Assembly (NCBI GenBank): GCA_003648455.1
Contig: QMPG01000247.1
Span: forward strand, 1-5,302
Direction: 5' to 3'
DNA: 5,302 nucleotides
DNA from: Bacteroidota bacterium
Lineage (GTDB): Bacteria > Bacteroidota > Bacteroidia > Bacteroidales > B39-G9
In this document: in pieces, positions 1-5,302 of the stretch
Numbering within the stretch: the first letter of the stretch is position 1
Layout of the letters: the number at the start of each line of letters is the position of its first letter
Notes under the pieces: model-generated
Database searches by the model: none
The model's input: the letters and a program-made list of their open reading frames with translations, nothing else
Told to the model about the DNA's origin: nothing
Position numbers and translations under genes: made by a program

Positions 1-8
1 TTTCATAT

Positions 9-67
9 AAATTTATCCAAATTTTCTTGAATTATCCCGATAGTACTTCAAAAATTTGGATAAATTT
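9..67. repeat. 17-bp perfect inverted repeat with 25-nt spacer
   Basis: The arm AAATTTATCCAAATTTT (9-25) is matched exactly in reverse complement by 51-67. The 25-nt spacer contains TTGAA (27-31) and TTCAA (47-51), which could lengthen the stem past a bulged C, and a small TATC/GATA pair. No T-run follows the hairpin on either strand, so it does not look like an intrinsic terminator. It may be a small dispersed palindromic element or a structured end of a transcript starting outside the window. No coding potential was recognised in 1-148. Confidence 0.75.
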
Positions 68-148
68 CTAAAGAAAAATAATTGAAGCTGTGATAATATC
101 TTATATCGAACTCAGGTTATTACCTAAATAAAGATTACTCAAAAGCAT

Positions 149-187
149 AAAAAAACAAAGGGATTACTTAAAATAGTAATCCCTTTG
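149..187 (-). terminator. Intrinsic terminator of the tRNA-Arg gene
   Basis: The arms 156-168 and 175-187 are perfectly complementary over 13 bp around a 6-nt loop. On the minus strand they are followed by seven consecutive T residues (the A-run at 149-155). The hairpin starts at the base right after the tRNA discriminator, and A155 can even pair with the base opposite the discriminator at 188. The 3' end of the tRNA must therefore be freed by trimming into this stem. The read direction matches the tRNA. Confidence 0.9.
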
Positions 188-261
188 TGATCCAAGCAGG
201 ATTCGAACCTGCGACCCACAGCTTAGAAGGCTGTTGCTCTATCCAACTGAGCTATTGGACC
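188..261 (-). tRNA. tRNA-Arg (anticodon UCU)
   Basis: The reverse strand folds into a full 74-nt cloverleaf. The 7-bp acceptor stem GGTCCAA/TTGGATC has one G-U pair. The D arm starts GCTC-AGTTGGATAGA, the anticodon stem ACAGC/GCTGT encloses loop CTTCTAA, and the T arm is GCAGG-TTCGAAT-CCTGC. The anticodon is TCT, so it reads AGA (and AGG by wobble) arginine codons, a common choice in an AT-rich genome. The discriminator base is A. CCA is not encoded: the next bases are CAA and belong to the terminator, so the end must be added by the CCA-adding enzyme. It lies downstream of the fused hydro-lyase gene on the same strand but appears to have its own promoter. Confidence 0.97.
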
Positions 262-278
262 TGAAATTTATGAGCTTG

Positions 279-286
279 CAAATTTA
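279..286 (-). promoter_or_regulatory. Candidate Bacteroidota-type -7 promoter element for tRNA-Arg
   Basis: The minus strand reads TAAATTTG, an exact match to the Bacteroidota -7 consensus TAnnTTTG. It ends 17 nt before the tRNA 5' end, which would give a leader of about a dozen bases. No clear TTG -33 element is seen at the expected distance, and in such AT-rich DNA an 8-mer match has limited weight. Position relative to a stable RNA gene is the main support. Confidence 0.45.
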
Positions 287-324
287 ATAAAAAAATATTT
301 AATAAAAAGTTTTTTCGATAAATT

Positions 325-2106
325 TTAATTTTCATTTTTTATCCAATTTACCAAACCTTTTTTCTCAATAATTTGCATAAGTTTTTCGGGTAATGGAGCA
401 ATATTAAATTCTTTTTCGTTTAATTTAATAAGACCATTTTTAAAATCAATATCAACATTATCGCCCGGCTTATAATTATCAACAACCTCACGATTTACAA
501 TTAGTAATAAACCTTGATTAATTGCTGAGCGATAAAAAATTCTGTTTACAGATTTTACAATTACCGCTTTAACTCCTGCATAAGCTAAACCAACTGCAGG
601 ATGCTCACGTGAACTGCCACAACCAAAGTTATCACCTGCAATAATAATATCACCTTTTGCAACATTTTCAGAAAATTTCTCATCAAAACCTTTAAACAAA
701 TGAGGCATAATTGCTGCTGCATCAGAGCTTAACACATTATATGTTAAATTTCCTGCAAACATTTGGTCTGTATTCAAATCATTAATATCAGAATAATTCC
801 AAACATTACCAAGTTTGCGGTTATCTCCTTGTTTTATCTCAACAACAGAACCTTGCTCTTTTGCATAAGGGAATTTATCATTAAAATTTTTCCCGCGTGG
901 GTCTGTAATTTCACCTTTAATAGCAGAATAAGCTACACAAGCAGGCGACGCTAAATATATTTGAGCATTTTTATTACCCATTCGACCCAAAAAATTACGA
1001 TTGGCAGTTGATATTACTGTAAAACCATCGGCGGGAATTCCTTGACCTGTACCAAGACACGGTCCACATGATGATCCTAAAATATTTGCTCCGGCTTTCA
1101 TCAATTTAGTAATAATACCTTGCGAAATTGCTTGCAAATAAATTTCTTTAGATGCAGGAGCTATCAACAGCTGAAAGCCATCAGCAACTTTTTGCCCATC
1201 TAATATTTCTGCGGCAATCTGCAAATCCTCTAAACGACCATTTGTACATGTTCCTATAAGTCCTTCATTTAATGTTACACCTTGTACTTCAGACACAGCT
1301 TTAACATTATCTACTTGATGTGGTGCTGCAACGAGGGGGAAAATATCACTTAAATTAATTTCTATTTCTTTAAAATACCTTGCTCCTTCGTCAGCCCATA
1401 TTCCGTCAATTTTATCTTTACCATAATATTCAGCAAGAACTTCATCAGCCGGGAAAACGGCATTCTTTGCTCCCATCTCAGAAGCAAGATTAGCTAAAGT
1501 CATTCGTTGTGGAATTGTAAGATTTTTTACTCCTTCTCCATGATATTCAATTGACATATAATTTGCTCCTGCTGAACCAATCATACCAATTATCCAAAGT
1601 GAAATATCTTTTGCAAAAACACCTTTGTTTAATTTTCCTTTTAAAGTGATTTTTATTGATTCTGGAACTCTAAACCAAGTCTCTCCACGTTTCCATATAC
1701 CTGCAGATTCTGTACGGTCGATTCCTGCTGCAAGAGCATTAAAAGCACCGGCTGTACAGGTATGACTATCGCTACCGACAATTATCATTCCGGGTTTCGC
1801 ATGATTTGCCATTAACTGATGACATATTCCATTACCGGCATCATAAAATTTATTTACACCCTGATCTTTTACAAAATCACGAATTAGCTGATATTGAGTA
1901 GCTAACTTAGCATTTGTTGGTGGTGCATTGTGGTCTAACACCACTAATAATTGATTATTATCAGCAACTTTTACTCCACCCATTTTTTCAAATGTAGCTT
2001 TTATACTTGCTGTATTGTCGTGAGTTAAAACAATATTTGGCTTTTTAAAAACTATACTGCCTGTTTCAGCACCTAGTATTTTTTCTACAAAAGTTTTATT
2101 TCCCAT
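325..2106 (-). CDS. Fused LeuC-LeuD type hydro-lyase (3-isopropylmalate dehydratase/homoaconitase family), canonical active site
   Basis: This 593-residue cytosolic protein belongs to the aconitase superfamily, whose members move a hydroxyl group between adjacent carbons of a 2-hydroxy acid through dehydration and rehydration on a [4Fe-4S] cluster. Residues about 1-400 match the LeuC-type large part: LDHN with D58-H59, GICHQ with H96, SDSHT with D113 and H115, E210 in SEMGA, cluster cysteines C287 (GTCTN), C347 and C350 (CGPC), and R370/R375 in NRNFLGR. After a linker, residues about 430-593 form the LeuD-type swivelling part, with NTDQMF (445-450) and the catalytic GSSREH (497-502). Known bacterial and methanogen relatives usually split these parts into two proteins. 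The substrate loop reads AGNLTY rather than the PAxYL of typical LeuD, so isopropylmalate specificity is not assured; homoaconitate, citramalate or a related substrate is possible. The ATG at 2106 follows an A-rich leader without Shine-Dalgarno and gives the family-like start MGNKTFVEKIL. No terminator was found after its stop. Confidence 0.9.
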   Translation of the reverse strand: MGNKTFVEKILGAETGSIVFKKPNIVLTHDNTASIKATFEKMGGVKVADNNQLLVVLDHNAPPTNAKLATQYQLIRDFVKDQGVNKFYDAGNGICHQLMANHAKPGMIIVGSDSHTCTAGAFNALAAGIDRTESAGIWKRGETWFRVPESIKITLKGKLNKGVFAKDISLWIIGMIGSAGANYMSIEYHGEGVKNLTIPQRMTLANLASEMGAKNAVFPADEVLAEYYGKDKIDGIWADEGARYFKEIEINLSDIFPLVAAPHQVDNVKAVSEVQGVTLNEGLIGTCTNGRLEDLQIAAEILDGQKVADGFQLLIAPASKEIYLQAISQGIITKLMKAGANILGSSCGPCLGTGQGIPADGFTVISTANRNFLGRMGNKNAQIYLASPACVAYSAIKGEITDPRGKNFNDKFPYAKEQGSVVEIKQGDNRKLGNVWNYSDINDLNTDQMFAGNLTYNVLSSDAAAIMPHLFKGFDEKFSENVAKGDIIIAGDNFGCGSSREHPAVGLAYAGVKAVIVKSVNRIFYRSAINQGLLLIVNREVVDNYKPGDNVDIDFKNGLIKLNEKEFNIAPLPEKLMQIIEKKGLVNWIKNEN

Positions 2107-2133
2107 TTTTTTGTTTTTTTTATTTGTTAATTT

Positions 2134-2171
2134 AATACTGTAGTCAGTAGACAGAATACTGTAGTCAGTAG
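2134..2171. repeat. Two direct copies of a 17-bp intergenic repeat
   Basis: AATACTGTAGTCAGTAG occurs at 2134-2150 and again, identical, at 2155-2171, giving a period of 21 bp. On the minus strand this reads as CTACTGACTAC-type low-complexity sequence, a kind I associate with Bacteroidota intergenic regions. It lies 28 bp upstream of the start codon of the downstream hydro-lyase gene. With two copies and a 4-bp gap it is not a CRISPR array. Confidence 0.85.
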
Positions 2172-2481
2172 CTGTGCTTAAAAATATTTTTTTTAATTAT
2201 TTCATTTTATTGATTTTATATATGAATGTAATAATTTACTAATTTCTTCAACAAGGCTTTCCAATTTGATATTAGGATCCATAAGCCAAATCCTTTGATA
2301 AAATTAAATAATATCTACATTCTTCAAGAGAGCCTTGTGAAATATTATAAAAACGTTTTTTATCTTTAAGCCCACGTTTTTTATACCCCTCCGCAATGTT
2401 AGCAGCAACAGAAACAGCAGCTCTTCTAAATTGAGATGTCAAACCAAATAATTCAGATTTAGGAAATTCCTCAGTAAATTT

Positions 2482-2487
2482 ATAAAT
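2482..2487. repeat. Target-site duplication, left copy (ATAAAT)
   Basis: The hexamer ATAAAT directly abuts the left terminal inverted repeat and is identical to 2627-2632 at the other end. Collapsing element plus one copy restores the four-helix-bundle reading frame (SIY-KFTEE), which supports a real duplication. Confidence 0.85.
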
Positions 2488-2626
2488 GAGTCTACTCCGA
2501 AAAGTGTTTTTCGTCATTGCGATCCGCCAGCTGGCGGAGAAGCAATCTCAACATGTTGAAATACAAAGCTATAGATTGCTTCGTTCCTCGCAATGACGTG
2601 CTTTTTCTACTTTTCGGAGTGGACTC
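2488..2626. mobile_element. 139-bp MITE-like non-autonomous element
   Basis: The ends form an 18-bp terminal inverted repeat. The left end is GAGTCTACTCCGAAAAGT (2488-2505) and the right end, reverse complemented, is GAGTCCACTCCGAAAAGT (2609-2626); they differ at one position, which is still a G-T wobble if folded. ATAAAT is duplicated at both junctions. The element has no transposase and is too short for one, so it would need to be moved in trans by an insertion sequence with the same ends. It splits the four-helix-bundle gene between SIY and KFTEE. Its core is a separate palindromic repeat (2512-2598). Read from the minus strand, its last 30 bases are ATG plus nine codons in frame with the remaining gene. 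I cannot assign it to a named IS family. Confidence 0.85.
2512..2598. repeat. TCATTGCGA-type palindromic repeat with nested 16-bp palindrome
   Basis: CGTCATTGCGA (2512-2522) pairs with 2588-2598, and GAAGCAATCT (2539-2548) pairs with 2573-2582. Between these blocks the right arm has five bases (GTTCC), whereas the left arm has the perfect palindrome TCCGCCAGCTGGCGGA (2523-2538), which looks like a later insertion or replacement. The 24-nt loop (2549-2572) contains another palindrome, CAACATGTTG (2549-2558). The arms resemble a dispersed repeat common in Bacteroidota and some other phyla. Its GC content is clearly above that of the surrounding DNA. As RNA from either strand it would form a long hairpin. 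Confidence 0.85.
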
Positions 2627-2632
2627 ATAAAT
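2627..2632. repeat. Target-site duplication, right copy (ATAAAT)
   Basis: This is the second copy of the hexamer flanking the element, matching 2482-2487 exactly. On the minus strand it reads ATTTAT, part of the original S-I-Y codons of the interrupted gene. Confidence 0.85.
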
Positions 2633-2720
2633 ACTTAATACAAATTCATGAGCTTTTGCCAAACAATTAAATCCTGAAATTTTGTTGACTTATTCATGCA
2701 ATATTTATTTTTTTAATTAT

Positions 2721-2757
2721 TCCTACTGCCTCTTGTCTCCTACTTCCTACTTCCTCC
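2721..2757. repeat. Low-complexity TCCTACT heptamer repeat
   Basis: TCCTACT occurs at 2721-2727 and in tandem at 2738-2744 and 2745-2751, followed by the partial unit TCCTC. The tract is almost purely pyrimidine on the plus strand (AGTAGGA on the minus strand). It begins just past the stop codon of the 2761-4572 gene and fills most of the gap to the broken four-helix-bundle gene. It is probably a simple-sequence intergenic filler. I see no terminator hairpin here. Confidence 0.7.
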
Positions 2758-2760
2758 TAA

Positions 2761-4572
2761 TTAAAACAATCCTCCATTTTGGTAAATCTCTAATTGAACT
2801 TCAGAAAAACTTTCAGCAGAAATGACTTTATTATTACTCAAATTTGTTACTTCTCCAGTCTCGAAATTCACTCTTATTTTATCGCCGTCAGATAGTTTCA
2901 AATCATCAACTGATTTATAAGTTAAGATAGGAAATGCAGCGTTAATTGCGTTGCGTTCATAAATAGCACCAAAAGATTCGGCCAAAATTGCTTGAATTCC
3001 TAATGCTTTGAAACAATCAACCGCTTGTTGACGAGAACTTCCGCTACCAAAATTCTTTTGAACAACTACGATATCTCCCTCTTTTGCTTTTTTTGCAAAA
3101 TCTTTATAGCCTTCAAGGTTATCAAAAGTATATTGCCCCATTTCGTTAATATCAGTTATTGAAAGATATCTGTTATGGAAAATCATATCTGTATCAATAT
3201 TATCTTCCTTAATGTACCATACTCTACCTTCAACAACAGTAGGTTTTTTTGAAGATTGTGATTTTTTTATTTTTGCTTTCTGTATTTTTTTTTCTTTTTC
3301 GTCGAAAGTAAAAACAACAGGTTTCTCAGGAATATGCTTATAATCAACAATACATCCTGCGACAGCTGAAGCAGCTGTTGATGCAGGAGAAGCTAAGAAA
3401 ACATCACCCTTTCCTTGTTTACCTGGGAAATTACGATTTCCTGTACTAATAGTTACTTCGCCGGCACCATTTTGTCCAACTTGTCCGGCTGCACAACCTG
3501 CACAACCTGCATTTGAAACAAGAGCACCTGCATCTTTAAATATTTTTATAATTCCTTCTGACAGGCACTGATTCCAAACCTCATTAGTTGCAGGCACAAT
3601 TTTGAGGACAACACCGGGAGCTACTTTTTTACCTTTCAAAATTTCAGCTGCCTCTCGCATATCTTCCATTCTACCATTTGTACAACTTCCAATAAATGCA
3701 GAATCTATCTTAATTTGATCAAGGTTATTTATCTCAACAGTGTCGTGAGGTTTGCCCGGTCGAGATACTCTTGGGACAAATTCGTTAAAATCAATATTGT
3801 ATTCTTTTTCATAAACAGCATCACTGTCTGCTTTAATTATCTCAATTTTTTTGCCTGATCGTTGTTCGCTATATTCCTGAATTTGTTTGTTTGGAGTAAA
3901 TAAAATAATTATTGCCCCCATCTCAGTAGCCATTGATGAAATAGTTATCCTCTCATCTAAAGTAAATTTATCAACTTCTTCGCCATAAATTTCTATTGAT
4001 TGACCAAGCAATGTATTTGCACCAAAAATTGACAATAAATTTAAAGCTATATCTTTTGCAAAAACATTATCAGGTCGTTTGCCCTTAAGATTTATTTTTA
4101 CAGATTTCGGTACTTTAAACCAAACTTTACCATTGCTCCAAGAAGCAGCAATATCTTTGTCGCCCATTCCCTGACCAAAAGCACCGACAGCACCAAGAAT
4201 ATTAGCATGAGAATCGGTAGTAATTGCCGTTGATCCTGAATAAACCATACCTTCATGAATTAAAGTATGTGTTCCAATTCCGTTATCGATATCATAAACC
4301 TTAATTCCTTTTTCGCGTGCAAATATCCTACAAATTTGTTGGTTTACTGCATATTTTTGATCTGAACCGGTTGGGTTGCAATCAAAAGTAAAAAACGTTT
4401 TGTCAGGATCTGCAATAGACAAATTATTATCTCTAATGTTTTTTACAACATTTGCTCCACCAAAATCACGTGCAGCTCTAATGTCGATATCAATATCAAT
4501 GATATCACCAGGTTTAACAACATCATGTTTTGAATGATTTGCTAAAATTTTCTCTATTAATGTCATTCCCAT
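2761..4572 (-). CDS. Fused LeuC-LeuD type hydro-lyase with divergent active site
   Basis: This 603-residue second aconitase-superfamily protein has the same one-chain layout. I chose ATG 4572 (MGMTLIEKIL, the usual LeuC start); an in-frame TTG at 4593 would add seven residues (numbering below counts from that TTG). The cluster cysteines C304 (GSCTN), C364 and C367 (CAGC) are present, as are H109 (GIGTHT), D127/H129 (TDSHA), E224 (TEMGA) and R387 (GNRNF). A lysine-rich linker at about 430-452 leads to the small part with NIDTDMIF, RYLSITD (475-481) and GSSRQQ (518-523). Three positions depart from the canon: the DH pair is D71-C72, NRNFxGR is NRNFPGK (K392), and SSRE is SSRQ. It probably performs a dehydratase/isomerase reaction on a different acid from its neighbour. 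The substrate is unknown; isopropylmalate, citramalate, dimethylmalate or a homocitrate-type acid are all possible. It heads the minus-strand set and could be cotranscribed with the downstream hydro-lyase across the broken gene, though 650 bp and strong hairpins intervene. Confidence 0.87.
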   Translation of the reverse strand: MGMTLIEKILANHSKHDVVKPGDIIDIDIDIRAARDFGGANVVKNIRDNNLSIADPDKTFFTFDCNPTGSDQKYAVNQQICRIFAREKGIKVYDIDNGIGTHTLIHEGMVYSGSTAITTDSHANILGAVGAFGQGMGDKDIAASWSNGKVWFKVPKSVKINLKGKRPDNVFAKDIALNLLSIFGANTLLGQSIEIYGEEVDKFTLDERITISSMATEMGAIIILFTPNKQIQEYSEQRSGKKIEIIKADSDAVYEKEYNIDFNEFVPRVSRPGKPHDTVEINNLDQIKIDSAFIGSCTNGRMEDMREAAEILKGKKVAPGVVLKIVPATNEVWNQCLSEGIIKIFKDAGALVSNAGCAGCAAGQVGQNGAGEVTISTGNRNFPGKQGKGDVFLASPASTAASAVAGCIVDYKHIPEKPVVFTFDEKEKKIQKAKIKKSQSSKKPTVVEGRVWYIKEDNIDTDMIFHNRYLSITDINEMGQYTFDNLEGYKDFAKKAKEGDIVVVQKNFGSGSSRQQAVDCFKALGIQAILAESFGAIYERNAINAAFPILTYKSVDDLKLSDGDKIRVNFETGEVTNLSNNKVISAESFSEVQLEIYQNGGLF

Positions 4573-4915
4573 AATTATATTTTTAAGTTTCAATAATTTT
4601 AAATTTATACTTCAAATAAACATCATTTTTAATTCATTTACAACAAAAATCATTCAAATTTTAACAATCAAAATTAAAATACAACACATTGATTACTAAT
4701 CATTTTGTATTTAATTTCAATAAAAATTCTGAAAAAACAATCAATTAAAAACTCAAATGTTTCAAATTTGCAAGCAAGTTCTTTTTATAATTTAAATAGT
4801 TTAATATAAAAGACTTACTTGTTCGTAATTTTTTACACAAAATTAAAAATATAATAATAAAAAAAATTATCTTGCAAGCTGTTATAATGATCATCAAAAA
4901 AAATAAAAGTAAAAC
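4573..4915. other. Divergent AT-rich intergenic region
   Basis: This 343-bp stretch has no gene. It separates the minus-strand hydro-lyase from the plus-strand kinase and must hold both promoters. On the minus strand TAATTTTG at 4669-4676 and at 4838-4845 fit the TAnnTTTG -7 consensus, but neither has a TTG at the right distance and chance matches are expected at this base composition. On the plus strand I find only one-mismatch candidates such as CAAATTTG (4763-4770). A short palindrome lies at 4690-4702, and TTGCAAGC occurs twice (4768-4775 and 4873-4880, the latter holding palindrome CTTGCAAG at 4871-4878). No riboswitch or RNA gene was recognised. Confidence 0.7.
4690..4702. promoter_or_regulatory. 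Possible operator: palindrome TGATTA-C-TAATCA
   Basis: This is a perfect 6+6 bp inverted repeat around a single central C, 118 bp upstream of the hydro-lyase start and 214 bp upstream of the kinase start. It has the form of a small dimeric-repressor site. It does not fit the FNR/CRP spacing (TTGAT-N4-ATCAA). Short AT-rich palindromes arise by chance, so this is only a candidate. Confidence 0.2.
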
Positions 4916-5302
4916 ATGACAGAAGTAGCATTAGGAATAGATATTGGTGGAACAAACACAGTTCTGGGATTTGTTGACAGAAATGGAAAATGTTTATTTG
5001 AAGACACTATTAAAACTCAAATTCATGAAGATGTTGATTTGTTTGTTAAAGATATATATGAAAAAGTTGACAAAGCATTAAAAAAAATTAATAATATAAA
5101 ATTAATAGGTATAGGTATTGGTGCTCCAAACGGAAATTTTTATACCGGAACAATTGAGAACGCTCCTAATCTTAGATGGAAAGGAGTGATACATTTATCT
5201 GATATATTTAAAAAATATTTTAATCTTCCTGTTTTTCTTACAAACGATGCTAATGCTGCAGCAATAGGCGAAATGATTTATGGTGAAGCAAAAGGCATGA
5301 AA
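4916..5302 (+). CDS. ROK-family sugar kinase (glucokinase-like), N-terminal part
   Basis: The first 129 codons are visible and the gene continues past the right edge. The protein starts MTEVALGIDIGGTNTVLGFVD: DIGGT (9-13) is the ATP phosphate-1 loop of the ROK (repressor, ORF, kinase) family. GIGIGAPN (65-72) and ENAPNLRW (81-88) match the sugar-facing segments seen in ROK glucokinases, and NDANAAAIGE (110-119) carries the catalytic base D111. It lacks the N-terminal helix-turn-helix of ROK repressors, so a cytosolic kinase phosphorylating glucose or a related hexose or amino sugar is expected. The zinc-binding region that would sharpen the call is outside the window. The ATG at 4916 follows an A-rich leader without Shine-Dalgarno, as elsewhere here. 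It is transcribed away from the hydro-lyase genes and is probably functionally unrelated to them. Confidence 0.92.
   Translation, partial: MTEVALGIDIGGTNTVLGFVDRNGKCLFEDTIKTQIHEDVDLFVKDIYEKVDKALKKINNIKLIGIGIGAPNGNFYTGTIENAPNLRWKGVIHLSDIFKKYFNLPVFLTNDANAAAIGEMIYGEAKGMK

Larger units (their letters stand above)
2202..2697 (-). pseudogene. Four-helix-bundle protein gene (23S rRNA intervening-sequence protein family), broken
   Basis: Three reading-frame segments together give a full family member. From ATG 2697 the frame reads MNKSTKFQDLIVWQK, the usual N-terminus. One base is missing in the T-run 2654-2657; restoring it continues AHEFVLSIY. A 139-bp element plus 6-bp target duplication then interrupts the gene, after which KFTEEFPKSELFGL continues through QFRRAAVSVAANIAEG and GSLEECRYYL. 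A further single-base shift near 2275-2283 separates LAYG from DPNIKLESLVEE, ending HSYIKSIK at TGA 2202-2204. Removing the 145 inserted bases and correcting both indels gives exactly 116 codons plus stop, a normal family length. These small helical proteins often sit inside 23S rRNA intervening sequences or alone in genomes, and their function is unknown. The longest surviving frame, 2272-2517 (81 codons), begins inside the inserted element and lacks helix 1 and the C-terminal helix. Confidence 0.9.

Noticed and set aside
305..320. Terminator after the 325-2106 gene
   Set aside because: The A-run/T-run pair AAAAAGTTTTTT could form only a weak AT stem with almost no loop.
763..954. 63-codon plus-strand open frame
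   Set aside because: It lies fully antisense to a strongly conserved part of the fused hydro-lyase, and its translation resembles no family I know.
2134..2171. Possible CRISPR array
   Set aside because: Only two 17-bp units with a 4-bp gap; no spacers of useful length and no cas genes.
2272..2517. Intact small four-helix-bundle gene
   Set aside because: Its first ten codons come from the inserted element, and the true N- and C-terminal segments are found in other frames on both sides, so it is a remnant.
4573..4593. TTG start giving seven extra N-terminal residues to the 2761-4572 gene
   Set aside because: The ATG at 4572 gives the normal LeuC-type start MGMTLIEKIL; the extension KLKNIIM has no family support and no ribosome binding site favours it.
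4689..4703. FNR/CRP-type site
   Set aside because: The half-sites TTGAT and ATCAA are not both present at 4-bp spacing; the symmetry is TGATTA around a single base.
4763..4770. CAAATTTG as a -7 element for the kinase; the 12-mer AAATTTGCAAGC (4764-4775) also occurs on the minus strand at 274-285 over the tRNA promoter candidate
   Set aside because: One mismatch to TAnnTTTG and no -33 TTG at the right distance; the shared 12-mer is suggestive but may be chance in AT-rich DNA.

Overview
The window is AT-rich DNA from what is most likely a member of the Bacteroidota. The evidence is A-rich leaders without Shine-Dalgarno sequences, a TAnnTTTG-type -7 element ahead of the tRNA, a tRNA gene without an encoded CCA end, the family of the broken four-helix-bundle gene, and intergenic repeats of kinds I associate with this phylum (TCATTGCGA-type palindromes and short CTACTGACTAC-type repeats). 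The placement is inferred from style, not from a marker gene.

Layout. Positions 1-148 hold no gene, only a 17-bp perfect inverted repeat. A tRNA-Arg(UCU) gene lies on the minus strand at 188-261, directly followed by a strong intrinsic terminator. Next come two minus-strand genes for one-chain aconitase-superfamily hydro-lyases, at 325-2106 and 2761-4572. Each fuses a LeuC-like large part to a LeuD-like small part. Between them (2202-2697) lies a four-helix-bundle gene (23S rRNA intervening-sequence protein family), broken by a 139-bp MITE-like element with 18-bp terminal inverted repeats and a 6-bp target duplication, and by two single-base frameshifts. A very AT-rich divergent intergenic region (4573-4915) separates these from a plus-strand ROK-family sugar kinase gene that runs off the right edge.

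How the genes relate. Both fused enzymes keep the three cysteines for a [4Fe-4S] cluster and should interconvert 2- and 3-hydroxy acids through an unsaturated intermediate, as isopropylmalate isomerase, homoaconitase and aconitase do. The first keeps every canonical catalytic residue I could align. The second has His to Cys in the Asp-His pair, Arg to Lys in the NRNFxGR motif, and SSRQ instead of SSRE. The two therefore probably act on different substrates. No other leucine, lysine or TCA-cycle gene is visible, so the substrates cannot be fixed from context.

The most noteworthy items are the divergent active site of the second fused hydro-lyase and the nested mobile repeat. The repeat interrupts the four-helix-bundle gene cleanly and supplies an in-frame start codon to what is left of it.
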